A stretch of DNA of 64,000 nucleotides from Kitasatospora acidiphila. Lineage in GTDB: Bacteria; Actinomycetota; Actinomycetes; Streptomycetales; Streptomycetaceae. Positions 51,583 through 61,269 of the stretch are shown here, one piece after another (positions within the stretch are counted from its first letter, which is position 1; every line of letters begins with the position of its first letter). Location of the stretch: positions 7,070,501 through 7,134,500 of the forward strand of contig NZ_VIGB01000003.1 of assembly GCF_006636205.1 (NCBI RefSeq). The letters are read 5' to 3'. The position numbers and the translations under genes are program-made. The notes beneath the pieces are model-generated. The model saw only the letters and a program-made list of their open reading frames with translations. It had not been told where the DNA came from and ran no database searches.

Positions 51583-53271
51583 TCAGGCTGAGCCCGTCGG
51601 CGTGGCCGCGGTCGGTGTCGGCCGCAGCACCAGCCGCGGCGCGGCGCCGAGCACCGTGATCCGCACCTCCTTGCTGGCGACCCGGTGGAGCTCCTTGGTG
51701 CGGCCCGTCCTGGTGTTGCGCACCACCACGTCGAGTTCGGCCCGCACCTCGATGCGGTGGTCCTCGTGGCTCCACTTGGAGCTGATCACGACCTGGGTGT
51801 TCGGCGGCGGCGCCGGCTGCGCCTGGGCGGGGGAGAGGAACTCGGTGCGCCCGTCGGCGAAGGAGTACCGCATGGCGGGGTCGTGCTTCTCCGCGATCAC
51901 CGCCGGCGCCTCCCGCTCCGCCACGTCGTGCAGCAACGAGCGCGCCTTGAAGGGATGTTGGTGACCGTACGGCTCCACCACGTGGTCCAGCACCCAGTCC
52001 TGCGGGCTGACCGAGACCTGGTACTCGGCGAACACCAAGTCGACGCCGTCGCCCCAGAGATGGGGATGGTCATCCGGATAGTGCCCACGAGTGCGGACGG
52101 ACGGGCTGACCCGCACGGTGAGTTCCGCCGTCGGCTCCTGCCGCCGCCGCCTGCGGCGGTGTTGCCGCACGGGTGGCACAACTACCGCGGGGGCCACGGG
52201 CGTTCGATGGACGTCTGCAGGGACCGCGGACTCCAGATGGGCGGCGAGCGGGTCGCCGGTCGGCTCCACGGGCGGCCCGGCCGGCGCGGCGCGCTTGCGG
52301 CGGTGCCGCAGCAAGGCCAGCGCACCGAGCAGGGCGGCCAGCGCCGCGGCCGCACCGGCCGCCACCGGTGCGTAGTTGGTGTGCTGGCCGCCCGTGGACG
52401 ACGGCGCGGCCGCCCCGGCGCCCCGGGTGAAGGAGGTGCTCTGCGGGTCCGAACTGACGTTGTTCTGGGTGTCCCGCGCGATGACGGTCACCTCATGGGT
52501 GCCGGCCGGCACGTTGTCCAGGAGCAGATCGCTGAGCGTGCTGCCGGTCTGCGCCTGGCCGTCCAGGGTCCAGTCGTAGACCAACTGCGCGTCCGAGGCC
52601 TGCCCCGAGACCTTCGTACTGCACACCACATGGCCGGTAGCCTGCAACGAGCTGGTGTCGCAGGACAGTTGGGTGGTCAGCGTGGGCGTGGCGGGAGCGC
52701 TCGCGGCGGTCGGGCAGGCGGGCACCGACTGCAGGGCCGCATCGGTCTGGGTGGCGACCTGGTTCATGGTGTCGGGCGGCAGCGCCTGCGAGCTCCCATC
52801 GGCGTTGACCACCTGACCGGCGTCGGTGTACACGGAGTAGCAGCCGCGGCTGAACAGCAGGGTCGGCACCGCGCCGGTGCTGCCACCGCCGAACTGCTCG
52901 CCCGCTTCGCCGTAGGTCGTCTCGGGGCGCGCCGGGTCCGACGGGTTGGTGCCGGGCGCGGAGGCGAAGGCGCGGGCCTCGGCAGGGCTGTTGTAGAGCG
53001 TCACCGAGACGGTCCCGCCGGTCGAGTAACCCCCCGCGGGGGCCGGGTCGGTGGTGTAGATCCGCCTGGTGCAGCTGTTGCCGGCCTGCACGGGCACGGG
53101 GGAGGTCGACCCTCCCGCGACCGGCGGCAGGCCGGACGGCAGCAGGGTGCACAGGTCGGTCGGGTTGCCGGTGTTGGCGATCGCGCGGCCCGGCGCGACG
53201 CCCAGCGTGAGAAGTGCGCAGACCGCTCCGGTGGCGAGTCCCCGGAGCAGCGCTGCGCGCACGGCGGCCAC
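51583..53271 (-). CDS. Membrane protein with external DUF3558/PKD-like and cytoplasmic domains
   Basis: 562 residues. Signal peptide (ATGAVCALLTLGVAPGRAIA), an external domain resembling DUF3558 (DLCTLLPSGLPPV ... SRGCYSVYTDAGQVV) with paired cysteines, a PKD-like domain (LVYDWTLDGQAQTGSTLSDL), one membrane helix (APVAAGAAAALAALLGALALL), a basic stop-transfer run, then about 220 cytoplasmic residues rich in beta strands (FAEYQVSVSPQDWVLDHVVEP). This end-to-end combination is unfamiliar to me. GTG start five bases after the previous stop. Third gene of a four-gene operon. Confidence 0.7.
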   Translation of the reverse strand: MAAVRAALLRGLATGAVCALLTLGVAPGRAIANTGNPTDLCTLLPSGLPPVAGGSTSPVPVQAGNSCTRRIYTTDPAPAGGYSTGGTVSVTLYNSPAEARAFASAPGTNPSDPARPETTYGEAGEQFGGGSTGAVPTLLFSRGCYSVYTDAGQVVNADGSSQALPPDTMNQVATQTDAALQSVPACPTAASAPATPTLTTQLSCDTSSLQATGHVVCSTKVSGQASDAQLVYDWTLDGQAQTGSTLSDLLLDNVPAGTHEVTVIARDTQNNVSSDPQSTSFTRGAGAAAPSSTGGQHTNYAPVAAGAAAALAALLGALALLRHRRKRAAPAGPPVEPTGDPLAAHLESAVPADVHRTPVAPAVVVPPVRQHRRRRRRQEPTAELTVRVSPSVRTRGHYPDDHPHLWGDGVDLVFAEYQVSVSPQDWVLDHVVEPYGHQHPFKARSLLHDVAEREAPAVIAEKHDPAMRYSFADGRTEFLSPAQAQPAPPPNTQVVISSKWSHEDHRIEVRAELDVVVRNTRTGRTKELHRVASKEVRITVLGAAPRLVLRPTPTAATPTGSA

Positions 53272-53275
53272 CGGC

Positions 53276-54565
53276 TCAACGGGCGCCGGCGAGCGTGTAG
53301 GGCACGCCGTCGACGGTCAGTTGGAGGTCGTACGACGGTGAGCCGCTCTGGCCGTTGTGGATGGTGCCGCTCAGGTCGTACGGGACTTGGGTGGCGCCTC
53401 CGCCGCCCGGGGTGGTGTCGGTCTCCGTCGTGGTGCCGGAGCCCTGGACCGTGCCGTCCTGCTGGAGCGAGGCGTCCATCGGGCCGTCGGAGAAGTGCTG
53501 GGGGCTGGCCACACCGTTGAGCGCCAGCGGGGTGTTCACCACGAACAGGATGCGGATGCTCCCGGCCTGGCTCACGGCAGGACCGCTTGGATCGCTCACC
53601 TTGGTGACCGCGACGTAGCAGTCCGGAGCGACGCAACTGGTCCCGCTCACCGTGCCGTTGTACGTCCCGTCGATGTTGAAGGACGACGGGTTGGTCGAGG
53701 AGTTGCCGCCGTTGCCGCTGCCGCTGCTGCCGCCCGGGGTGGTCAGACCCGGCTGCTGCGGAGCCGTGCTGGCGGGCGGCGGCCTCGGCGGCGAGGACTT
53801 GCTCAGCTGGGTGTAGGCGAGGATGCCGCCGCCGACCAGCAGCAGCCCGACCAGGCCGCCCAGCAGGATGGTGCCGAGGCTGTAGCCGGAGGCGCCCGCT
53901 GCGGTGGCCGTGCCGGCACCGCCGGCGGTGATCTCGGGGAGGTGCTGCTCGATCTGCGGGGCCTGGGTCTCGATGATGGAGCCGACCTCGGGCAGCCACC
54001 CCTCCGCCGAGGACGCGGTGCCCTCCAGCGCGGCGGGTACCTCGCCTCCCGCTGCGGCGGTCTCGGAGGCGGCGGTGGTGCCGTACTGGATGGTCTGCGC
54101 AGGCATGTTGGGGCCGGGGATTCGCCCCGCATCGGCGATGGTGTTGGCGATTGTCTGGCCCGCCTGCTCGGCGACCGCCGCAGACTGGGACGCCTGCGGA
54201 ACGATCCCGCGTGCCTGCAGGAAGCTTTCGACGCTCTGGTAGGGGCTGTTGGGACCCATGTAATCCCGGATCACCCGCTGGAGATCCGCGCTGGAGCTCG
54301 CGTTCTTGGCCTGCTGCAGCAACTGGCCGATCCGGTTGGCCTGTTGGGCCACATCGTCGGCCTCTCGGCCGATTTCGGTGAGACCCTGCGTCAGGTTCGA
54401 CTGGTTCCAGCCCAAGACGTCGTGCGCCACCTTCCCGTAGCGCTGGATCGCGGTTGGGTCGCGCACCAGATCGCGCGCCTGCATCAGCATCTGGCTGCGC
54501 ACGTACTGCAGGCCCCGCAGCCGGCTCTGCAGATCGTAGATCAGGTTCAGCTGCAAGGGGTCCAT
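53276..54565 (-). CDS. Single-pass membrane protein with N-terminal coiled coil, unknown
   Basis: 429 residues: no signal peptide, a helical coiled-coil-like N-terminal half (LNLIYDLQSRLRGLQYVRSQ; READDVAQQANRIGQLLQQA), one membrane helix (LGTILLGGLVGLLLVGGGILAY at about residue 235), a Pro/Gly/Ser-rich spacer and an external beta-rich domain with one cysteine pair (GTSCVAPDCYVAV). Its start overlaps the previous gene by 19 bases. Not recognised. Confidence 0.7.
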   Translation of the reverse strand: MDPLQLNLIYDLQSRLRGLQYVRSQMLMQARDLVRDPTAIQRYGKVAHDVLGWNQSNLTQGLTEIGREADDVAQQANRIGQLLQQAKNASSSADLQRVIRDYMGPNSPYQSVESFLQARGIVPQASQSAAVAEQAGQTIANTIADAGRIPGPNMPAQTIQYGTTAASETAAAGGEVPAALEGTASSAEGWLPEVGSIIETQAPQIEQHLPEITAGGAGTATAAGASGYSLGTILLGGLVGLLLVGGGILAYTQLSKSSPPRPPPASTAPQQPGLTTPGGSSGSGNGGNSSTNPSSFNIDGTYNGTVSGTSCVAPDCYVAVTKVSDPSGPAVSQAGSIRILFVVNTPLALNGVASPQHFSDGPMDASLQQDGTVQGSGTTTETDTTPGGGGATQVPYDLSGTIHNGQSGSPSYDLQLTVDGVPYTLAGAR

Positions 54566-55197
54566 GGTCGTCTAGCCCCCAGTCCCCGGTTGGCCGGCCC
54601 CTGCGGAATGAGGTTGGTCGGGAACAGTCGCATACCGTCGTAGACCACCCACTGGCCGTTCTCCAGGTCGAGGATCCACACCACGCCGTCGACCTCCACC
54701 ACGCCGGCCGGCGCGGCCCGGCGGCGGAAGGTCGCGAAGTCGATCCGCTCGGCCCGCAGGTCCGCCAGCAGGCCCTCGTAGACGGCGACCGCCCGGTTCA
54801 GCGCGGCCATCGTGGCCGCCATCTCGGGGTCGACCTCCGCATCGGGCGGCGGGTGGGTCCGCGGCGGCGGCTGCGCCGGCTCGGCGGGCTGCGCGGGCTC
54901 GGCGGGTTCGGCGGGCTGGAGAGCGACCAGGCGGCGGCCGTCCACCCAGCCCTGCCGGCCGTCGGCACCCGCCACCTGGGCCCAGCCGTCGGGCCGCAGC
55001 TCGGCGACCCGCACCGGCAGGCCGGCCGCCAGGCTGTCCACCTGCGCGGTACGGCCGTCCGGGACCTGCCAGACCGGCAGGCCTTCGTCAGGGACGACGT
55101 GGGTCGCGGTGAACGGACCGGCGCGAGGGGCGGCCGTCGGCTCGCCCTGCTGGGCCGCCGCCTTCATCCTGGACTGGTCGGTATTCGGCCTACGCAT
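54547..55197 (-). CDS. SH3-like domain protein, first gene of envelope operon
   Basis: 216 residues without signal peptide or helix. A bacterial SH3-like domain (DEGLPVWQVPDGRTAQVDSL ... GWAQVAGADGRQGWVDGRRLV), a linker of repeated PAEPAQ units, then a conserved-looking C-terminal module (FATFRRRAAPAGVVEVDGVV and WILDLENGQWVVYDG). ATG at 55197 is chosen for the GAGAAGGG site. Likely a cytoplasmic partner of the membrane proteins that follow. Confidence 0.65.
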   Translation of the reverse strand: MRRPNTDQSRMKAAAQQGEPTAAPRAGPFTATHVVPDEGLPVWQVPDGRTAQVDSLAAGLPVRVAELRPDGWAQVAGADGRQGWVDGRRLVALQPAEPAEPAQPAEPAQPPPRTHPPPDAEVDPEMAATMAALNRAVAVYEGLLADLRAERIDFATFRRRAAPAGVVEVDGVVWILDLENGQWVVYDGMRLFPTNLIPQGPANRGLGARRPWTPCS

Positions 55198-55257
55198 CCG
55201 CTCGACCCTTCTCGGTCCCCTCCACCCTCCCACCGATCGTCGCGGCAGGTCCAGCCC

Positions 55258-56184
55258 TCAGGCCGGGGTACGGGCCAGGGTTTCCAGCAGGCGGGTGAGG
55301 GAGGTGCCGAGGCCCCAGCGAGTGGCGAGCTCCTCCAGGGCCATCGGGTCCAGCGGCTCGGCGGGGAGGGCGGGGTCGAACGCGGGGAGCGGCACGTCGG
55401 TGGCGACCCGCACCACCGCCGGGGCGACGTCGAGGTAGGCGCCGGCCTCGATCAGGTTCTTGCGACGGGCCGGGGTGAGCTTGGCGCGCGGGTCGGTGGC
55501 GGCGGCCCGGATGGCGGCCAAATCGCCGAAGTCGGCGATCAGTTGGGTGGCGGTCTTCTCGCCGATGCCCTTCACACCCGGCAGGCCGTCGCTCGGATCG
55601 CCGCGCAGCACGGCGAGGTCGGCGTACTGGGCGCCGGTGACGCCGTACTTCTCCCGCAGCAGCTCATCGGTGGTGACCTGCGGCGAGCCGACGCCCTTGA
55701 GGGGGTAGAGCACCTGGACGCAGCGGCCGTCGTCGACCAGCTGGAACAGGTCGCGGTCGCCGGTGACGATCTGCACCGGACCGTCGGCACGGGTGGCCAG
55801 GGTGCCGATCACATCGTCGGCCTCGTAACCGGGCACGCCGACACGGGCGATGCCCAGGGCGTCCAGTACCTGCTCGATGATGGGCACCTGCGGCGCGAGG
55901 GTGTCCGGCACCTCCTCCTCACCCGGCTCGCCCTCGGGGGCCACCCGGTGGGTCTTGTAGCTGGGGATCAGGTCGACCCGCCACTGCGGGCGCCAGTCGG
56001 CGTCCATGCAGGCGACCAGCTGGTCGGGGCGGTGGTCCTGGACCAGCCGGGTGATGAAGTCCAGCAGTCCCCGGACGGCGTTCACCGGAACGCCGTCCGG
56101 GGACTTCATGGACTCGGGCACACCGAAGTACGCCCGGAAGTAGAGGCTGGCGGAGTCGAGGAGCATCAGACGCGGTGCGGTCAC
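55258..56184 (-). CDS. 5'-3' exonuclease (PIN/H3TH fold)
   Basis: 308 residues, resembling the N-terminal nuclease domain of DNA polymerase I as a stand-alone protein. Acidic metal-binding residues in LMLLDSASLYFRAYFG, VACMDADW, GYEADDVIGTLA and VTGDRDLFQLV; H3TH motif GLPGVKGIGEKTATQLI. GTG at 56184 with GAGG close upstream. Probably acts on flaps and RNA primers. Confidence 0.92.
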   Translation of the reverse strand: MTAPRLMLLDSASLYFRAYFGVPESMKSPDGVPVNAVRGLLDFITRLVQDHRPDQLVACMDADWRPQWRVDLIPSYKTHRVAPEGEPGEEEVPDTLAPQVPIIEQVLDALGIARVGVPGYEADDVIGTLATRADGPVQIVTGDRDLFQLVDDGRCVQVLYPLKGVGSPQVTTDELLREKYGVTGAQYADLAVLRGDPSDGLPGVKGIGEKTATQLIADFGDLAAIRAAATDPRAKLTPARRKNLIEAGAYLDVAPAVVRVATDVPLPAFDPALPAEPLDPMALEELATRWGLGTSLTRLLETLARTPA

Positions 56185-56208
56185 GCCTCGATTATCCCGG
56201 GTGCCGCT

Positions 56209-56278
56209 GTCAGTCGGGCAGCCGCACCGCCGCACCGCCGTCTCGGCTGACCCGTCAGTCGGGCAGCCGCACCGCCGC
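56209..56278. repeat. 25-bp direct repeat spanning the PhzF stop
   Basis: GTCAGTCGGGCAGCCGCACC and the next five bases occur exactly at 56209-56233 and 56254-56278. The second copy encodes the last residues and stop (AVRLPD) of the PhzF gene; the first is a silent duplicate just downstream. Confidence 0.9.
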
Positions 56279-57096
56279 GCCCGACACCCGCACCCGCGGG
56301 TCGCCGGCGTGCAGCTCGACCCGCAGCTCGCCCGGGCTGCCCATGTCCTCGCCCTGATGGAGGGTCAGCGCGGCCTCCTCGGGCACCCGGCCCAGCTCGC
56401 GCAGGTAGGCGCCGAAGGCCGCCGCGGCGGCGCCGGTCGCCGGGTCCTCGAAGACGCCGCCGACCGGGAACGGGTCGCGCACGTGGTAGACGGTGGCCGA
56501 GGCGGGCCAGACCAGCTGGAGGGTGATCAGCTGATGTGCCGTCATGAACGCGGTCAGCCGCTCGACGTCGTAGTCCAGCTCGGCCAGCCGCTCCCGGGTG
56601 CCGGCGGCGAGCACCAGGTGCCGGGCGCCGGCGTAGGCGACCCGGGCGGCAGTGTGGGGTCCAGCTCGTCGGCGGACCAGCGCAGGGCGGCCAGCGCCTC
56701 GGCCAGCTCGGCCGGGGTGATCTCGGCGGTGTGCGGTTCGACGCTGGTCAGCGTGGCCCGCAGCACCGCGTCCGGGCCGGCGGCGACCGCGACCGGCACG
56801 GTGCCGGCGTTGGTCTCGAACACCAACTCACCCGGCCCGGACCGCTCGGCCACCGCGACGGCGGCAGCGATCGTGGCGTGCCCGCAGAACGGCACCTCCA
56901 TGGCCGGCGCGAAGTACCGCACCCGGTAACGCCGTTCGCCCAGGTCAACCAGGAAGGCGGTCTCGGGGTAGCCGAGCTCGGCGGCGATCCCGAGCATCTG
57001 CCGATCCGTCAGCCCATCGGCGTCAGGGACCACACCGGCCTTGTTGCCGCCGGCCGGGTCGGTGGTGAACGCCGCGTAGCGCAGGGTTTCGATCAT
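56255..57096 (-). CDS. PhzF family isomerase, frameshifted
   Basis: About 280 residues of the PhzF/diaminopimelate-epimerase fold once a break near 56648 is repaired by adding one base to a C run (DPTLPP-RVAYAGARHLV). Features: catalytic Glu in GYPETAFL, FCGHATIA, EDPATGAAAAAFGAYL and HQGEDMGSPGELRV. Most such proteins outside phenazine clusters have unknown substrates. Start 11 bases from the cation transporter stop. Confidence 0.85.
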
Positions 57097-57107
57097 GGTT
57101 GGTGAGC

Positions 57108-58265
57108 TTAGCCGTGGAGAGGGCGGCGGCCCAGGCCCACCTCAGGCCGGCTGTTGTGGTGGTCCGATGTGTGGCCCCTGAGGACCGGCCGGCCGGGCTC
57201 AGTGCGGGTGGGGCCCGCTGCGGTGGACGGGGCCGTGGGAGTCGGCGCAGTGGTCGGGGATGGCGCTGGGGCGGCGCCGGCGTCGGTGATCTGCAGGAGG
57301 GCCTGGTTGTCGTCCTCGCCGATGTGGTCCACCTGGAGGGTGGCGTGGGTGATCGCGTACTCCTCGCGCAGGCGGCGTTGCAGGTCGCGGCGGACCGCGT
57401 GGCAGTCGCCGCCGGGGGCCACCAGGATGTGGGCCGACAGGGCGGGCTGGCCGGAGGTGATCTCCCAGACGTGCAGGTCGTGGATCTCCTCCACCTGCTC
57501 GGACTCCACCAGCCGGTCGGCCAGTGCGTTCGGGTCGACTCCGGCGGGGGCGGCCTCCAGGAAGATCCGCGCGGAGTCCCGGACCAGGCCGATCCCGGCC
57601 CGCAGCATCAGCAGCACCACGATCAGCGAGGCGATCGCGTCGGCTTGGACGAAGGAGGTGGTCAGCATGATCAGACCGGCCACCGCGGTGGCGATGAACG
57701 CGTAGAGGTCGGTCAGCACGTGCTGGAACGCGCCCTCCACGTTGAGTGAGCTGCGGTTGGCCTTGGACATGCACCAGGCCGCCGCCAGGTTCACCACGAT
57801 GCCGACCAGCGCGGTCACCAGCACCAGCGCGCCGTGCACCGGCGGCGGGTTGACCAACCGCTGGACGGATTCGAAGCCCAGCCAGAGCGAGAGCACCAGC
57901 AGGGCGACGCCGTTGGCCTGGGCGGAGAGGATCTCGGCGCGCTTGAGCCCGTAGGTGTAGCCGCCGCGGGCCGGCCGGGCGGCCAGCCGCATGGCGACCA
58001 GTGCCAGCACGATCGAGGCGGCGTCGGTGAGCATGTGCGCCGCGTCCGAGATCAGGGCCAGTGAGTGGGCGGCGAAGCCGATCACCACTTCGACGGCCAT
58101 GAAGGCCACGATCAGGACGAGCGCACTGGTCAGCCAGCGGCGGTCGGCGTCGGCCGCTACGCCGTGCGAGTGGCCGTGACCGCCGTGCCCGTGAGCGTGC
58201 TCGTGCTGGTGCGCATCGTGGCCCGAGTGGCCTGAGTGGTCCGAGTGGTCGAGGTGGCCGGCCAT
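57108..58265 (-). CDS. Cation diffusion facilitator (zinc/divalent metal exporter)
   Basis: 385 residues. His-rich cytoplasmic N-terminus (about 12 histidines in the first 35 residues), six helices with metal ligands in SLALISDAAHMLTDA and VLTDLYAF/HVLTDL, and a C-terminal cytoplasmic metal domain (DLHVWEITSGQPALSAHI). An additional 65-residue Pro/Thr-rich tail beyond the domain is unusual. ATG at 58265 with AGGAGA upstream. Proton-coupled efflux of Zn or a similar ion is expected. Confidence 0.92.
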   Translation of the reverse strand: MAGHLDHSDHSGHSGHDAHQHEHAHGHGGHGHSHGVAADADRRWLTSALVLIVAFMAVEVVIGFAAHSLALISDAAHMLTDAASIVLALVAMRLAARPARGGYTYGLKRAEILSAQANGVALLVLSLWLGFESVQRLVNPPPVHGALVLVTALVGIVVNLAAAWCMSKANRSSLNVEGAFQHVLTDLYAFIATAVAGLIMLTTSFVQADAIASLIVVLLMLRAGIGLVRDSARIFLEAAPAGVDPNALADRLVESEQVEEIHDLHVWEITSGQPALSAHILVAPGGDCHAVRRDLQRRLREEYAITHATLQVDHIGEDDNQALLQITDAGAAPAPSPTTAPTPTAPSTAAGPTRTEPGRPVLRGHTSDHHNSRPEVGLGRRPLHG

Positions 58266-58505
58266 CGCGTCGTCTCCTGAAACGCCGAAGGTGGTCGAGG
58301 ACGGGTGCCCTGCACGAAGTGAACCCCAGATCGGAGAAAGATCCAAAGGCTGCATTGGTGACCGTTGTCGTTCCGGATTCGCCTGGGGCGGACAGGGTGC
58401 GAGCGGCCGCCTGGCAGGCACTCTCACCGTAATCTCATACGAATTGAACGGATTGTGCCGCTCAGTTGATTTCGCGTTTATCCGTCGGCCCATACATTTT
58501 CTGGT

Positions 58506-59740
58506 GTGAGCGACGCGAAGATTCCTGCCGGGTGGTACCCGGACCCCAAGGACACCACCACGACACCCCGGCCCGAGCGCTGGTGGGACGGCACCGGCTG
58601 GACCACCACCACCCGCCCCGGCCCTGGCGCGCCCGAGCCGGGCGCCGACCCCGACGGCGAGCCGACCGCGGTGCTGGAGGGCACGGTGCCGGCGGACGAC
58701 GGCACCGTGCGCTACCCCGGGCCGCCGACCGGCTTCACCGACACCACGGAGCACCTGGCTGCCGGGACGGACTACCTGTCCGGCTACCCGGAGGCGGCCC
58801 CGAAGAAGCCCTCGCTGTTCGGCCGGATCGGCCGCAAGGCGCTGGTCGCGGCCGCCGTCGCCGGGGTGCTCGGGCTGGCGATCGGCTCCGGGGCGACCTA
58901 CCTCGCGGTGGGCCACCACGACCACGACCACCAGCAGGCCGCCGCTCCCGCCCCGCAGAACACCTACCCGGGCCCGGGCCACCACCGCGGTCCGGGCGGC
59001 GGCAACGGCACCGGCGGCGGCAACAGCGGCGGTCAGGGCAACGGCAACGGCAACGGCAACAGCGGCGGCCAGGGCAACGGCAACGGCAACGGCAACGGCA
59101 ACAGCGGCGGCCAGGGCAACGGCGGCGGCATCCCCGGCCTCCCCGGCCTCCCCGGCCTCGGCGGTGGCATGCCCGGCTGGGCGACGGCACCCAGGCGATC
59201 GACATGGCCGACGGCATCTCGCTGCCGATCCCCAGCGGCTGGCAGGGCGGCACCACGAGCGCGGGCTTGGCCGCCCTGCAGATCGGCAAGTACACCTGCC
59301 CCGGCAGCAGTGCCGGCAACAACAGCAACACCACCTGCACGCTCGGCGGGGTCAACACCGCCCAGGTCGACGGCACCGACCCCAAGGCCGCGGCGCAGCA
59401 GGACATCCAGAAGGTCGCCTCGCAGTCCTACGGCCCGACCATCAAGTCCCACCAGGAGCTGAAGTCCGAGCCGGTCACCGTCGCCGGCCGCAGCGGCTAC
59501 CTGATCCGCTGGCAGGTCGACGCCCAGCAGGGCAACAACGGCACCGTGCAGGACGTGGTGTTCCCGACCGCCGACGGCAAGCACCTGGTCGCGGTCCAGT
59601 TCGGCTTCGACATCGCCGACAAGGCCCCGGCGCTGTCGACGATGGACACCATCGTCAGCGGGATCAAGGACTTCAGCGGCTCCGGCGCCGGCTCCTCCGG
59701 CAGCCCGTCCGGCGGTGCCTCTGGTGGCTCCAATACCTGA
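58506..59740 (+). CDS. DUF2510 membrane-anchored protein, frameshifted
   Basis: Starts MSDAKIPAGWYPDPKD, the DUF2510 domain with its W/YxDP and RWWDGTGWT motifs, then one membrane helix (ALVAAAVAGVLGLAIGSGATY), a Gly/Asn/Gln repeat spacer (NGNGN and SGGQG units at about 59020-59120), and an external globular domain. The frame must shift near 59172 (GGMPG-LGDGTQAIDM) by one missing base. About 410 residues in all. Divergent from the cation transporter. Confidence 0.8.
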
Positions 59741-59755
59741 TCACCGCAGCGTAGT

Positions 59756-59787
59756 TGACGCACCGTCGGGAAGCCGGCGGTGCGTCA
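59756..59787. terminator. Bidirectional terminator
   Basis: TGACGCACCG pairs perfectly with 59778-59787, extended by an inner CGG/CCG stem, between two convergent stops (59740 and 59795). Confidence 0.75.
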
Positions 59788-59794
59788 GAGTGCG

Positions 59795-61027
59795 TCAGAG
59801 GAAGGTCCGCCCCTCACCCCGGTAGGTCGGCACCGTGGCCACCACCCGGTCGCCGTCCACCAGGTGCAGCTCGGCGAACCGCTCGCACAGCTCGCCGGCC
59901 TTCGCGTGCCGGAACCAGACCCGGTCGCCGACCAGCAGGTCGTCGGCGGCCGGGCCGAGCAGCGGCGTCTGCACCTCGCCGGCGGCCTCCTGCGGGTCGT
60001 AGCGCAAGCCGGCCGGCAGATAGGGCTCGGGCAGCCGGTCCGGGCCCGCCGGCCCCGAGGCGGGGTAGCCGCCGCCCAGCACCGTGACCACCCCGACCCC
60101 CGGCCGCCGCACCACCGGCTGGGCGAACAGCGCGGCCGGCCGGCCCCGGAACGAGCGGTAGTTGTCGAACAGCCGCGGCACATAGAGCCCCGAGCCGGCC
60201 GCCACCTCGGTGACCGCAGCCTCCGCCGCCGTCCGCTGCACGCTCCCGGTGCCGCCGCCGTTGACGAACTCCAGCTCCGCCACCCGCCGCACCGCGCGCA
60301 CCACGGCGGCCCGCCGGTCGGTCAGCTCGGCGCCGGCCTTGGCCTGCATCAGCCGCACCAGTCGTGATCTCACCGGCCGGCCCGCGATCTGGTCGCCCAC
60401 ACCGGCGATGTGGCCTTCGTAGGCCATCAGGCCGACCACGGTGAAGCCCGGCCGGCGCTGCACCAGCTCGGCCAGCGCCGCGACCTGCTCGGGGGAGTGC
60501 AGCGGGGAGCGGCGGGAGCCCACCCGCACCCGACCGCCGAGCAGCCGCAGCGAGGTGTCCAGCTCCAGGCAGACCCGCACCCGCTCGCTACCGGTCCGAG
60601 CCGCGTCGATCAGCTGCAGCTGCGCCGGGTCGTCCACCAACACGGTGATCCGGGCGGCCAGTTCGGGGTCGCCGGTGAGCTCGGCGAAGCCGGCGCGGTC
60701 GGTCGACGGGTAGGCCAGCAGCACATCGGTGGCGCCGCTGCGGGCCAGCCAGATCGACTCGGCCAGCGTAAAGCTCATCACCCCGGCGAAGCCGTCCATC
60801 GCCAACACCCGGTCCAGCAGCGCCCGGCAGCGCACCGACTTGCTGGCCACCCGGACCGGCTTGCCGCCGGCCCGGCGGACCAGGTCGGCGGCGTTGGCGT
60901 CGAAGGCGGCCAGGTCGACGATGGCCAGCGGCGCTTCCAGATGCGCGGTGGCACGGTCGTAGCGCGCCCGGTCAGCGGTGCGCGAGGTCACCGGCGGGGC
61001 CGTCGGAGCAGTGGTCAACTGGGCCAT
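59795..61027 (-). CDS. D-threonine-aldolase-like PLP enzyme (amino acid deaminase/aldolase)
   Basis: 410 residues of the alanine-racemase-fold type III PLP family. N-terminal LEAPLAIVDLAAFDANAADL and Schiff-base lysine in VRVASKSVRC; C-terminal LLGPAADDLLVGDRVWFRHAKAGEL carries the metal/substrate site of D-threonine aldolases. Substrate may be D-threonine, D-serine or another beta-hydroxy amino acid. ATG start at 61027. Confidence 0.83.
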   Translation of the reverse strand: MAQLTTAPTAPPVTSRTADRARYDRATAHLEAPLAIVDLAAFDANAADLVRRAGGKPVRVASKSVRCRALLDRVLAMDGFAGVMSFTLAESIWLARSGATDVLLAYPSTDRAGFAELTGDPELAARITVLVDDPAQLQLIDAARTGSERVRVCLELDTSLRLLGGRVRVGSRRSPLHSPEQVAALAELVQRRPGFTVVGLMAYEGHIAGVGDQIAGRPVRSRLVRLMQAKAGAELTDRRAAVVRAVRRVAELEFVNGGGTGSVQRTAAEAAVTEVAAGSGLYVPRLFDNYRSFRGRPAALFAQPVVRRPGVGVVTVLGGGYPASGPAGPDRLPEPYLPAGLRYDPQEAAGEVQTPLLGPAADDLLVGDRVWFRHAKAGELCERFAELHLVDGDRVVATVPTYRGEGRTFL

Positions 61028-61068
61028 GCGCGCAGGGTTTCACACGTCCGCACCGCTGAACAGGCCTC

Positions 61069-61268
61069 GGCCGCGAACGGGGACAGCTGCGAACGGACGT
61101 CGGCCGCGAACGGGGGACAGCGGCGAACGGACGTCGGCCGCGAACGGGGGACAGCGGCGAACGGACGTCGGCCGCGAACGGGGGACAGCTGCGAACGGAC
61201 GTCGGCCGCGAACGGGCGACAGCGGTGAACGGGCGACAGCGGCGAACGGACGTCGCCCGCGAACAGGC
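61069..61268. repeat. 34-bp tandem array
   Basis: Five units at 61069, 61102, 61136, 61170 and 61204. Copies two and three are identical; the first lacks one base, the fourth differs by one base, and the last carries an additional 17 bases. Each unit is two related 17-base halves sharing GCGAACGG. GAACAGGCCTC stands at both ends of the array. It fills the gap between two minus-strand genes. Confidence 0.9.
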
Positions 61269-61269
61269 C

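Noticed and set aside
61069..61268. CRISPR array
   Set aside because: Units are contiguous 34-bp copies without unique spacers, and no cas gene is present.
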